Positions 33,240-53,157 of a DNA stretch of 64,000 bases are shown here, piece by piece. Made by a program: the position numbers and the translations under genes. Position 1 is the stretch's first letter; each line of letters opens with the position of its first letter. The notes under the pieces were generated by a model. That model saw only the letters and a program-made list of their open reading frames with translations, did no database searches and was not told the DNA's origin. The stretch is taken from positions 2,123,704 through 2,187,703 of the forward strand of contig CM051021.1 in the NCBI GenBank assembly GCA_027704905.1. The letters run 5' to 3'. Origin of the DNA: Muraenolepis orangiensis (taxonomy: Eukaryota; Chordata; Actinopteri; Gadiformes; Muraenolepididae).

Positions 33240-35156
33240 TTGGTTAAAACGATTGTTGACCAGCAGCTGTCGGTGAAGCGAGCGCACGTGGGCACCGGTA
33301 CGCGCATGCTGGGTTTGAGGTAAGCTCTAAACATCTTCCTCAGAGCGCTTAAGTGTGTCTGCTTATATTGACTATGATTAAGGCTATGGTTAACGGTTGA
33401 CCAAATCGAAAAAGACCTTTGGGTCTATTGGATGGAATAGAATACTTTACATGTCCGCTAAATTTAAAAGTGGTAAAGTAACATCACTATTAAAAACCGT
33501 ATTGAAGAAGTAATACGTAAAACGTTCGTCGAGTGGAAATACCACTAGAACAGACCCCTTTCCTACTAAGCCCAGAGGGGCCAGGTAGTTTGGTATTTTT
33601 CCTTTTGCTAAAATACAAATATACCTAATGCCCATAGGAAACGCGTAGTAGCTGGTAACCAGAATCTTATCAGATTGGTTAAAGTGAAGAGGTAGCGGGA
33701 AACCACTACTTGGGCTCAGGTAATCCGTCTTCATATCAATGATGTGGATTCGAATGAGACAAACCTATCCTAGGACTTAAGATAAGACACCAGGTTACGA
33801 GTACCTAAAACCAGGCTTTCATGGAAGAAACGCCGCTCACTTTAATCGAATGATGAGTTAAAGTGATTATGTAGCTTTGAAAACGTATTGATTCAAAGTG
33901 GAAAGAGAAGAAGGAGTTTCGCAAGGACGCTTGTTATTTTCGGGGATCCATAGGGATTATGGGGGGGTATTTCAGGTACAGAGTAACGGGCGAAGAAGTG
34001 GCAATAAAGTCCACTAGGAGTTGTGTTTTATGTAATGTAAATGTAAATGTGTTGGTCAGTTTAACCAAGGGGGTGTAAACTGGTGATTAAATGTTATGTA
34101 AAATTGGCTTTGGAGGATACTAAAGAACACATGGTATATGGTACACATGTGGTGGTTTTTTTGTGATATTGTAGGCCTTGGTGGCATACGTGGTAAATTG
34201 GGGCCCTTTGTGGACCTCGTGGTTATTTCATGGTAGAAGTGGTTCTTCGTGATATTGTAGGCCTTGTTGGCATGCGGGGCCCTTTGTGGACCTCGTGGTT
34301 ATTTCATGGTAGAAGTGGTTCTTCGTGATATTGTAGGCCTTGTTGGCATGCGGGGCCCTTTGTGGACCTCGTGGTTATTTCATGGTAGAAGTGGTTCTTC
34401 GTGATATTGTAGGCCTTGTTGGCATGCGTGGCCCTTTGTGGACCTTGTGGTTATTTCATGAACCAGGTGGTGGTTCTTTGTGATATTGCAGGCCTTGTTA
34501 GCATACGTAGCCCTTTGTGGACCTCGTGGTTCTTTGTGGTACTACAGGTACCACAGGTACAGGGTAAGTACTACAAGAGTTTGAGTCGCCATTGAGTCGC
34601 AATGTAAATCCAACCCGATGACGAGGTTGTTAGGATGCAAATGAAGAGAGAAGCATGGTCTCTCCTTTAGTCTGTTCGTATGCAAATGAAGAGAGAAGCA
34701 TGGTCTCTCCTTTGTTCTGTTGTTTGTATGAAACATATGGGTTGTTTCCACGTGATGCGAGGAAATAACCTACTCTACTAAACCAGAGGTAGAGCTCACC
34801 TTCTTGGTTTAGCTTTCAGAAGTTTAATAACTTAAATCTAGTTTTCAGCGCGCTTTAGGCTGAATGTAGGCTATTAATCCTTCTTCTTTTTTACAAAGTG
34901 TGGCTCAGTTTTCTGGGCCACCTATAATCGTTTCCCTATAAACATCACTAGTCTGTATGACTGTAGGATTGATATGGCTCATTCATTTAGGCTGGGTCAT
35001 TCATACAGACTTCAATAAGAAAATAACTGTTTATATTTTAGGTTAGAGAAATTCAAGAAAACAAGGCCAAGGAACCAATTCCTTGGACAGCCAGTAGGGA
35101 TCTGAGGTCAGAACCATACTCAGTTAAACCCCCTCTCTCGCCCTCCCCCTCCCCCG

Positions 35157-35196
<40 letters not shown>

Positions 35197-35229
35197 CTCT
35201 CTCTCGCTCTCTCTAGCTCTCTCTAGCTC

Positions 35230-35324
<95 letters not shown>

Positions 35325-35830
35325 CACACACAGGTTTAAGCTGAGCCTGATACACACATACCTATTGATATACTGAAACATATAAGAAACAGTTGAGCTG
35401 TTATACAGCAATAAAGGGGTTGCAATCCCTAGTATATTGATTTTGTTTTATTTGATAATTCATTCATTGATTAATTTGAGTTGTTGATTACTGGAAGGTG
35501 TTTTATTTGATTCATACATTCATTCATTTGATTGGTTGATTCATTTTGTTTTATTTGATAATTCATTCATTTTGTTTTATTTGATTCATTCATTCATTCA
35601 TTTGATTTGATGATTGATGTTGTTTTATTTCATTCATTCATTCATTTGATTCATTGATTGTTTTTGTTTTATATGATTCATCCATTCATTCATTTGATTC
35701 ATTGATTGTTTTTGTTTTATTTGATTCATCCATTCATTCATTCATTTGATTTGTTGATTGATTTTGTTTTATTTGATTCATTCATTTATTGATTTGATTT
35801 GTTTGGGGTATTGTTTTGCCGACTCATTTG
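33240..35830 (+). other. LTR-element leader, non-coding and repeat-rich
   Basis: No ORF of substance was found. Contents: an approximately 80-base tandem repeat (about 34,145-34,535, landmarks TTCTTCGTGATATTGTAGGC and GGCCCTTTGTGGACC, four to five copies), a short direct repeat at 34,640-34,720 (AGAGAGAAGCATGGTCTCTC), (CT)n and (CA)n at 35,158-35,332, and a TGATTCATTCATTCATT-rich tract at 35,440-35,800. Confidence 0.7.
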
Positions 35831-35890
35831 ATTGATTGGTTTATGTATTTTGTGCATTCATTACTATCAAGTGTGTTATTTAATGAACAG

Positions 35891-36567
35891 ATTGTTCCGT
35901 GAGGCCTCCCCCACTGACTTCAGAGAACCAAAGAAATGCCCTGATCCAGTCCAGCCAAAACGCTCAAGGCCAGTCAGAACCTTGGTCAAACCTATTCGAC
36001 TCAAAGACTACGACATTGGAGATGTCAACACGGCATAAGTCTCTGAGGAGAAATCAACGAGCAAGACAAGGAAATGAAGTCACAGGAATGAAAGGGAGCT
36101 CAGTCATACTCCCATGTAACATTGGACTCTATAAAGCAGACGCTGTATGGACGAAACAAAACAGGAAACTCAGCGAATTACATTCAAATTCCACACATGA
36201 AAACAGAATGAAACAATTTGGGAATTGTTCACTCCTCATCAAAGATGTCAAACAGGAAGATGAGGGACAATATGAATGCAGAGATCAGAATTTTCCTTTG
36301 TTTAACTATAAGAATACAACCCTAACAGTACAAGAGAACAGTGAAAATCCAACACAACCATTAGCAACTTCAATGAAACCAGAAACTCGTATGACTCTAA
36401 GTCCACGCAGTACTTTGAAACCAGCTTCCTCAAACTCAAGTACAATCTTTTTCTCTACCACCATCAACACACTGAGACCGGATAATCTGAACACAGAAGC
36501 CTCCACTGCTAGTATAGCCTTGACTATCGTAACCAGAATCCCACAAGATCCAGAAGGACTCCAATAG
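35891..36567 (+). CDS. immunoglobulin V-like domain protein carried by the LTR element
   Basis: An open frame follows a splice-acceptor-like AATGAACAG. It encodes one Ig-like domain: GNEVTGMKGSSVILPCN (first Cys), AVWTKQNRKLS (core Trp), then NCSLLIKDVKQEDEGQYEC, the L-x-I-x-D-V-x-x-x-D-x-G-x-Y-x-C signature with the second Cys, and a G-strand-like TTLTVQE. A Ser/Thr-rich stalk follows and the frame stops at 36,567. No signal peptide is visible in this frame; one could be supplied by splicing from an upstream exon. It occupies the place where retroviruses carry env. Its origin is unknown: either a captured host immune-receptor-type gene or a divergent surface protein. Not recognised as a named gene. 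Confidence 0.7.
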
Positions 36568-36788
36568 AAGCAACACAACCAGGCTTTGGAGTTGGTCTAA
36601 TTGTCGTGATCCTGATAATCGGTTGTGCTATTCCTATCATACGAGGAATGATAACAAGGGGTATTGGTAGAGCGATGAATATACAGGCAGTTCAGATGGC
36701 TATCATGCGAGCAGAAGAGTATGAAGGCCGGTGTGTGTGTTCAATTCTTGAAGATCGGTACACAGTACTTAAACATCAGAGTGTGTGA
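36568..36788 (+). other. membrane-segment-like frame after the Ig ORF
   Basis: In another frame than the Ig ORF there is a hydrophobic stretch (VGLIVVILIIGCAIPII) followed by a basic, cytoplasmic-looking tail, open to a TGA at 36,788. It looks like the transmembrane end of the Ig protein displaced by a frameshift, an unseen intron or a sequencing error. I describe it only and do not join the frames. Confidence 0.5.
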
Positions 36789-37609
36789 AGAGGTTGTGGA
36801 TGTTTGAAGGGCTGTGCCTAGGACAGGGACAATTATTCAAAATACTGTGAAAGAGAATGAATGATGGACAGACCTAAGTTGGCAAATACTCATCCATTCA
36901 TATTTCAACTGAATTTTTATTTTTTAATTTTTAATTTTTAATCTTTTTGTTGTATTTGTTTTGAATTATGTTTTTGGATGCTTGGGCAGACTGCAGACTG
37001 ACTGAGTTTTCCTTTGGAACCCTGGTGACCACAAGATGAAGCTGATCTTGTGTTTCATTGGTGAATTTATTTGTGTTGTATTGAAGGATTTACTTTGCAA
37101 ATTTTATTGGGATTTGTTTGTGGTAACATTGTTACATTTCCTTTATTTCCTTTATGTGTATTATTCTGTTCATTTTTAATTTTTATTTTTAATTTTTATT
37201 TTATTTTTTGTTTTATCAATGTTGTTTTGCAGATTGACACTGGGGTTAGTCACTCTGCAAGGGGGGAGATGAAGGTTTTCATTGATAAACATTCTCATTG
37301 ATAAACATCTCTAAATACAATATGTTGTAGAGAACTACATAGTGATGGGTTACTTTCAAGTATAACCTATTCAAGCATGTTTACATTTATGTCATACAAT
37401 AATCAAATACAATGTATTTTTTGGGTCTATTATTCAGAGTCAACAGGACTAGTGGAAAGGGCTAATGGAACAATTACATTGAATTTAAATAAGGTGAAGA
37501 GGCTTAACTAACATGTTTGTTCCTTATAGGATACTTGGACACAGTGAGGAACCAAAGCAGCTAGAAGATGCTAGCTACATGTATAAAATGCCTCACATCT
37601 GTCTATGAG

Positions 37610-37837
37610 TGTCTGTTTGAACAGGAGCAGGCAGCCGATCCAACCTCAGACAAACCATCACCCCAGGTTGAGGACTGGGTATACGTCTGCATCCTAAAAC
37701 CAACGTGGGTCCAGTCAAACGTTAAGCAATCATACCAGATCCAAGTCACATCATCTGCCATCCTGATAGATGTGGACTTTGGGTACATCTCAGCGGTTGT
37801 AGTCCGACACAACCTACATATGGATTCCATTGAATAA
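37610..37837 (+). pseudogene. possible remnant of a retroviral integrase C-terminal domain
   Basis: A short ORF contains VEDWVYVCILKPTW, then a YQIQVTSSAILIDV-like segment and an aromatic/His end. This spacing (DWVYV...W...YQV...T.TA...V) recalls the SH3-like C-terminal domain of gammaretrovirus-like integrases. The match is weak, and the position downstream of the Ig ORF is unexpected for integrase. Confidence 0.3.
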
Positions 37838-37917
37838 CATCACACAATGCAGATAACAGGGGTTTTTCTTCTACAGCAACATTAAGAAGATTTGCTACAA
37901 CAGCACATAGATAAAAT

Positions 37918-38000
37918 ACCTGATTTAGGGAATCATGGGCCCCCTAGGACCACAAAAAACCTGGTTTAGGGAATCATGGGCCCCCTAGGACCACTGATTG
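37918..38000 (+). repeat. two-copy direct repeat in the LTR element
   Basis: TTTAGGGAATCATGGGCCCC and CTAGGACCAC occur twice, about 46 bases apart. Confidence 0.85.
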
Positions 38001-38753
38001 TATAATATCTTTTATCAGGATGATAATGGGAAAGTTGAGATACCTTAGAATTGGTATTACGGGTATGATGGGTCAACTCATTCCATTGATATTGTTTTTA
38101 AATACATATGTGATTGAATGTTTTTGATTAACTGAGATTTCATTTTTCAATATGTTTTTGATATAATGCAATCATACAAGTGTGGGTTAATGGTTATGAA
38201 GCCTATTTGTATCAGATGAACAGATTTTGTGTTTGTTTTGATTGTGTTTAATGTTTTGTGCTTAATTCCCCCCAGGGAATGGTGAATCATAAATGAAGAC
38301 CTTAAGGAATGTAATCTTGAATAAGAAAACATGGACATTGTTTTACTATTGCTAAATATCAGTGTTTTCATTTTGTGCTACATATATACATATTTGCCAG
38401 AGTATATTTACTGAGATACCAGAGAGTAATAATACTACATTATGCAATATTCACAGAAAGGGGTTTAATCAGAGTTACAATGCTTGAACTAACGCATGCA
38501 TGAACCTTGTGAACAATTAATTTTACAGGAAGTCCTGAAGGAGAACAGTGACTGTGGTTTTTCAATGATGTTACACTGTATGCAGTACAATCGCATATGG
38601 TTTTTCAAAATGGCGGTTAAATTTTGCTATGACTCTTTATGTGAATAATATGTTAATTGCACTGTTAATTGTGAAATGGAATGATGAGGCAATTGAAGGT
38701 ATATGTTTTTTTGGTGTGAACATTTTTGTGTTGGGACTTCTTTATAGAGTCCC

Positions 38754-38763
38754 AAAGGGGGGA
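38754..38763 (+). promoter_or_regulatory. polypurine tract
   Basis: AAAGGGGGGA lies two bases before the 3' LTR (TGTAGTG at 38,766), the expected place for plus-strand priming. Confidence 0.85.
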
Positions 38764-38765
38764 TA

Positions 38766-38902
38766 TGTAGTGTATTTTTATACACTAAGTATACAACTAA
38801 AACACTATCTGTGATACTATATGCATTATCTGTGATACTGTATGCATTGTAAGGGCCATGTGTATTGAAGTGACCAAAAGGTGCTGCCAGGAAGGCGACC
38901 CC
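38766..38902 (+). repeat. 3' LTR, first 137 bases
   Basis: Identical to the first 137 bases of the 5' LTR (32,725-32,861); the remainder lies in the N gap. Confidence 0.95.
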
Positions 38903-39902
38903 NNNNNNNNNNNNNNNNNNNNNNNNNNNNNNNNNNNNNNNNNNNNNNNNNNNNNNNNNNNNNNNNNNNNNNNNNNNNNNNNNNNNNNNNNNNNNNNNNN
39001 NNNNNNNNNNNNNNNNNNNNNNNNNNNNNNNNNNNNNNNNNNNNNNNNNNNNNNNNNNNNNNNNNNNNNNNNNNNNNNNNNNNNNNNNNNNNNNNNNNNN
39101 NNNNNNNNNNNNNNNNNNNNNNNNNNNNNNNNNNNNNNNNNNNNNNNNNNNNNNNNNNNNNNNNNNNNNNNNNNNNNNNNNNNNNNNNNNNNNNNNNNNN
39201 NNNNNNNNNNNNNNNNNNNNNNNNNNNNNNNNNNNNNNNNNNNNNNNNNNNNNNNNNNNNNNNNNNNNNNNNNNNNNNNNNNNNNNNNNNNNNNNNNNNN
39301 NNNNNNNNNNNNNNNNNNNNNNNNNNNNNNNNNNNNNNNNNNNNNNNNNNNNNNNNNNNNNNNNNNNNNNNNNNNNNNNNNNNNNNNNNNNNNNNNNNNN
39401 NNNNNNNNNNNNNNNNNNNNNNNNNNNNNNNNNNNNNNNNNNNNNNNNNNNNNNNNNNNNNNNNNNNNNNNNNNNNNNNNNNNNNNNNNNNNNNNNNNNN
39501 NNNNNNNNNNNNNNNNNNNNNNNNNNNNNNNNNNNNNNNNNNNNNNNNNNNNNNNNNNNNNNNNNNNNNNNNNNNNNNNNNNNNNNNNNNNNNNNNNNNN
39601 NNNNNNNNNNNNNNNNNNNNNNNNNNNNNNNNNNNNNNNNNNNNNNNNNNNNNNNNNNNNNNNNNNNNNNNNNNNNNNNNNNNNNNNNNNNNNNNNNNNN
39701 NNNNNNNNNNNNNNNNNNNNNNNNNNNNNNNNNNNNNNNNNNNNNNNNNNNNNNNNNNNNNNNNNNNNNNNNNNNNNNNNNNNNNNNNNNNNNNNNNNNN
39801 NNNNNNNNNNNNNNNNNNNNNNNNNNNNNNNNNNNNNNNNNNNNNNNNNNNNNNNNNNNNNNNNNNNNNNNNNNNNNNNNNNNNNNNNNNNNNNNNNNNN
39901 NN
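38903..39902. other. assembly gap, 1,000 N
   Basis: Exactly 1,000 N, so the size may be nominal. It begins inside the 3' LTR, which suggests the assembler failed at the second of two near-identical LTRs. Confidence 0.98.
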
Positions 39903-48027
<8,125 letters not shown>

Positions 48028-48350
48028 ATAGCGGTATATATATACTAATATATATATAATGTATATCAAACACTTCCCCGATACACCAACGATACATTCA
48101 AAGCGACATATCTCATGTAATTTGTCTGGGTTTTTTTTGCCTCTTCAAAAACAAGGGGGGCTAGCTGGTGGCGCTAGCTGGTAGCTACTTAGCACACGGC
48201 GCTGCATTTCTACGTCATCACGCAGTGCCGCATTCACCTGCTGCTGCACCACCGGGCCACACCTGTAGGGGTCAGCAAACTGCACACTGCAGCAGAAGCA
48301 GTGGGGGGGGGAGAGAACAAAAAGTGTTGTTGTTGTTGTTGTTGTTGTGG
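48028..48350 (-). promoter_or_regulatory. rce1 upstream region
   Basis: AT dinucleotides lie directly upstream of the start. A CRE-like GATGACGTAG on the minus strand (plus CTACGTCATC, about 48,210-48,220) lies in a modestly GC-rich stretch. No TATA box is convincing. A promoter here is inferred from position. Confidence 0.35.
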
Positions 48351-48499
48351 TGTTGCCCGTTCTTTTATTGGTGCAACATATTACTCTTCCTTTAACCCTG
48401 AACCCTCCTCAGCGAGGAGAGAGCCAACAGAGAGGCAGGGGGGGATAAGGGATAGAGGCATCCTTTGACTAAATGTGGTGTTATGTCGTCGTTCGTTTC

Positions 48500-49110
48500 T
48501 GATAGACGGAATAACGTTGATATGATCCATGAGAACCTCAATAAGAACGTTGATATGATCCATTAGAACGCCAATAAGAACGTTGTTATGATCCATTAGA
48601 ACGTCAATAAGAACGTTGATATGATATATTAGAACGTCAATAAGAACGTTGTTATGATCCATTAGAACGTCAATAAGAATGTTGATATGATCCATGAGAA
48701 CGTCAATAAGAACGTTGATATGATCCATTAGAACGTCAATAAGAATGTTGATATGATCCATGAGAACGTCAATAAGAACGTTGTTATGATCCATTAGAAC
48801 GTCAATAAGAATGTTGATATGATCCATGAGAACGTCAATAAGAACGTTGTTATGATCCATTAGAACGTCAATAAGAATGTTGATATGATCCATGAGAACG
48901 TCAATAAGAACGTTGATATGATCCATGAGAACGTTAATAAGAACGTTGATATGATCCATGAGAACGTCAATAAGAACGTTGATATGATCCATGAGAACGT
49001 TGATATGATCCATTAGAACGTCAATAAGAACGTTGATATGATCCATTAGATTCTAATGGATCATATCAACATAAGAACGTTGATATGATCCATTAGAACG
49101 TCAATAAGAA
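48500..49110 (+). repeat. 33-base minisatellite, about 18 copies
   Basis: Unit ATTAGAACGTCAATAAGAAC plus GTTGATATGATCC (with ATGAG and GTTGTTATG variants). A short inverted stretch near 49,035-49,075 interrupts it. The 33-base period keeps a false ORF open on the minus strand. Confidence 0.95.
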
Positions 49111-49111
49111 G

Positions 49112-50965
49112 CCATGAGCAGTCTGTACAGGCCTCCAGCCTCAAGCAGTCTGTAAGCCTCCAGCCCTGAGCAGTCTGTAGACCTCCAGCCTCGAGCAGTC
49201 TGTACAGGCCCCCAGCCTAGAGCAGTCTGTCAGCCTCCAGCCAAAGCAGTCTGTATAGGCCTCCAGCCATGAGCAGTCTGTAGGCCTCCAGCCATGAGCA
49301 GTCTGTAGACCATCAGCCCTGAGCAGTCTGTAGACCTCCAGCCATGAGCAGTCAGTATAGACCTCCAGCCATGAGCAGTCTGTAGGCCTCCAGCCATGAG
49401 CAGTCAGTATAGACCTCCAGCCATGAGCAGTCTGTAGGCCTCCAGCCATGAGCAGTCAGTATAGACCTCCAGCCATGAGCAGTCTGTAGGCCTCCAGCCA
49501 TGAGCAGTCAGTATAGACCTCCAGCCATGAGCTGTCTGTAGACCTTCAGCCATGAGCAGTCTGTAGACCTTCAGCCATGAGCAGTCTGTAGACCTCCAGC
49601 CATGAGCAGTCAGTATAGACCTCCAGCCATGAGCAGTCTGTAGGCCTCCAGCCATGAGCAGTCAGTATAGACCTCCAGCCATGAGCAGTCTGTAGACCTT
49701 CAGCCATGAGCAGTCTGTAGACCTTCAGCCATGAGCAGTCTGTAGACCTCCAGCCATGAGCAGTCAGTATAGACCTCCAGCCATGAGCAGTCTGTAGACC
49801 TTCAGCCATGAGCAGTCTGTAGACCTCCAGCCATGAGCAGTCAGTATAGACCTCCAGCCATGAGCAGTCAGTATAGACCTCCAGCCATGAGCAGTCTGTA
49901 GACCTCCAGCCATGAGCAGTCAGTATAGACCTCCAGCCATGAGCAGTCTGTAGGCCTCCAGCCATGAGCAGTCTGTAGGCCTCAGGCCATGAGCAGTCTG
50001 TAGACCATCAGCCCTGAGCAGTCTGTAGACCTCCAGCCATGAGCAGTCTGTAGGCCTCCAGCCATGAGCAGTCTGTAGACCTCCAGCCATGAGCAGTCTG
50101 TAGGCCTCCAGCCATGAGCAGTCTGTACAGGCCTCGAGCTGTCTGTAAGCCTCCAGCCCTGAGCAGTCTGTAGGCCTCCAGCCTCGAGCAGTCTGTCGGC
50201 CTCCAGCCTTGAGCAGTCTGTACAGGCCTCCAGCCTCGAGCAGTCTGTCAGCCTCCAGCCATGAGCAGTCTGTAGGCCTCCAGCCTCGAGCAGTCTCTAC
50301 AGGCCTCCAGCCTCGAGCAGTCAGTATAGGCCTCCAGCCATGAGCAGTCTATACAGGCCTCCAGCCATGAGCAGTCTGTCAGCCTCCAGCCTCGAGCAGT
50401 CTGTAGGCCTCCAGCCTCGAGCGGTCTGTCGGCCTCCAGCCTCGAGCAGTCAGTATAGGCCTTCAGCCTTGAGCAGTCTGTATAGGCCTCCAGCCATGAG
50501 CAGTCTATACAGGCCTCCAGCCATGAGCAGTCTGTCAGCCTCCAGCCTCGAGCAGTCTGTAGGCCTCCAGCCTCGAGCGGTCTGTCGGCCTCCAGCCTCG
50601 AGCAGTCAGTATAGGCCTCCAGCCTTGAGCAGTCTGTATAGGCCTCCAGCCTCGAGCAGTCAGTATAGGCCTCTAGCTTCGAGCAGTCTGTATAGGCCTC
50701 CAGCCTTGAGCAGTCTGGAGCAGTCTGTCGGCCTCCAGCCTTGAGCAGTCTGGAGCAGTCTGTCGGCCTCCAGCCTCGAGAAGTCTGTCGGCCTCCAGCC
50801 TTGAGCAGTCTGGAGCAGTCTGTCGGCCTCCAGCCTTGAGCAGTCTGTCCAGGCCTCCAGCCCTGAGCAGTCTGTAGACCTCCAGCCTCGAGCGGTCTGT
50901 ACAGGCCTCCAGCCTCGAGCGGTCTGTACAGGCCTCCAGCCTCAAGCAGTCTGTGGACCTCCTGC
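49112..50965 (+). repeat. 25- to 28-base minisatellite, roughly 70 copies
   Basis: Unit GAGCAGTCTGTAGACCTCC plus AGCCAT, with CAGTATAG, CTCGAG and TGTACAGG variants forming higher-order blocks. It directly adjoins the preceding minisatellite and ends about 200 bases before CpG-rich DNA. Confidence 0.95.
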
Positions 50966-51059
50966 CGCGCGTCGTGGCCGCCCTCGGATGGGCGGAGCTA
51001 GAACGTTCTGAAGCTCCTGCAGGGCGGAGTTACGGCGGGGGGGAGGACCTAGTAGTCAC

Positions 51060-51660
51060 TAGTGTGTGTGTGTGAGCTGAGTTGGATACTCACTAGTGTG
51101 TGAGCCTCTGCGTGTGTGTGAGTGTGTGCGTGACTCCGCGTTTTCTCCCTCTCTTTCTCTGTGTTGTTTGGAGGAAGAGGAGAGGCGTGACGACCGACCG
51201 ACCGGGGGACGTGTCTGTGGACCGTGACTCCCACCCCCACCCGTCTCTCCCCCCCCCCCCACCCTCCCCCCCAGCAGCGGATCCGATGACAGCGGGGAGG
51301 AGGAGGCGATGCACACCGGGCGGTCACCACACAGCGGCGGTGGAGGTGGAGGTGGTGGTGGTGGTTCTTCTTCTTCTTCTTCAGGACGACGACGACGACG
51401 TGAACGACGCGTCGGTCAGGTCCCCATCGCCCGTGGTGTCATTTTAACGCAACGCTTCTCGGTGTCAAGGCCGCCGTGCGGGGACCGACTGACGGACTGA
51501 CTGACGGCCCGACCCGGGAGGAAGAGGAGGAGGAGGAGGAGGAGGGTCATCGAGGAGAGAAGCCCCCCCCCCCCCTGGGGACCGCACTCACACGTCGACC
51601 ATCAGCGGGTGGGTCAGCCTGCCTGGGCCGTTTCATGTTGGGGCATACCCTCTCTTAGTT
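51060..51660 (+). promoter_or_regulatory. CpG-rich candidate promoter/5' UTR of peli3
   Basis: Dense CpG between about 51,180 and 51,620 (for example GACGACCGACCGACCGGGGG and GACGACGACGACGACG), with a polypurine (GAG)n stretch at 51,520-51,545. It is the only such island upstream of the Pellino exon, so a non-coding first exon here is plausible, with a roughly 10 kb intron to 61,586. Inference from composition and position only. Confidence 0.45.
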
Positions 51661-51690
51661 GTGATTGTGAATGTGTGTGAGTACATACTA

Positions 51691-51810
<120 letters not shown>

Positions 51811-52079
51811 GTTCATATGTTGCCTGTATGACAAGGACTGTTGGTGCCTGCGTGTGGTGATGATAGTGGTGATAGTGATGATGGTGGTGATAGTGATGGT
51901 GTTGGTGTTGGTGATAGTGATGATGGTAGTGATAGTGATGGTGGTAATAGTGGTGATGATGATGATGGTGATGATGATAGTGATGATGGTAGTGGTGGTG
52001 ATAGTGATAGTGGTGGTGATAGTGATGGTGGTGATAGTGATGGTGGTAATAGTGGTGATGATAGTGATGATGTCTTACA

Positions 52080-52797
<718 letters not shown>

Positions 52798-53105
52798 CAC
52801 CTGGGGAAAGGGCACAGAGGCTGTTCCACTGTAGCCTGACTTGGCGGCTCCTCTCATGGGGGCCTTGGGGTGGTGCTCCTCTCATGGGGGGCCTTGGGGT
52901 GGTGCTCCTCTCATGGGGGCCTTGGGGTGGTGCTCCTCTCCCCAGGTGGCCCCAGTCTTACTCTGACTCCCTGTCTACTAGTGTGTTATCGTCAACAGAC
53001 TCCACCTCCTCCACCTGTACACCTGCACACCCACAGCGTCAGGTGACAAACACAGAGAGCAACCTGTGACACACACACACACCCACATGCGACACACACA
53101 CATGC

Positions 53106-53157
<52 letters not shown>

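Larger units (their letters stand above)
32725..38902 (+). mobile_element. young LTR retrotransposon or endogenous retrovirus-like element, non-autonomous
   Basis: LTR (32,725-33,218), PBS-like site (33,222), about 5.5 kb internal region, polypurine tract (38,754-38,763) and 3' LTR start (38,766), cut by an N gap. The available LTR sequences are identical over 137 bases, so insertion was recent. No gag, protease, reverse transcriptase or RNase H could be recognised in any frame. From about 33.3 to 35.8 kb the interior is non-coding and repeat-rich. From 35.8 kb it carries an Ig-like ORF, a separate TM-like frame and a possible remnant of an integrase C-terminus. It would need enzymes supplied by another element. 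The target-site duplication cannot be seen because of the gap. Confidence 0.85.

Noticed and set aside
48381..50945. Minus- and plus-strand ORFs of 80-220 codons
   Set aside because: Produced by the 33-base and 25-base minisatellites; no start context, splice fit or family.
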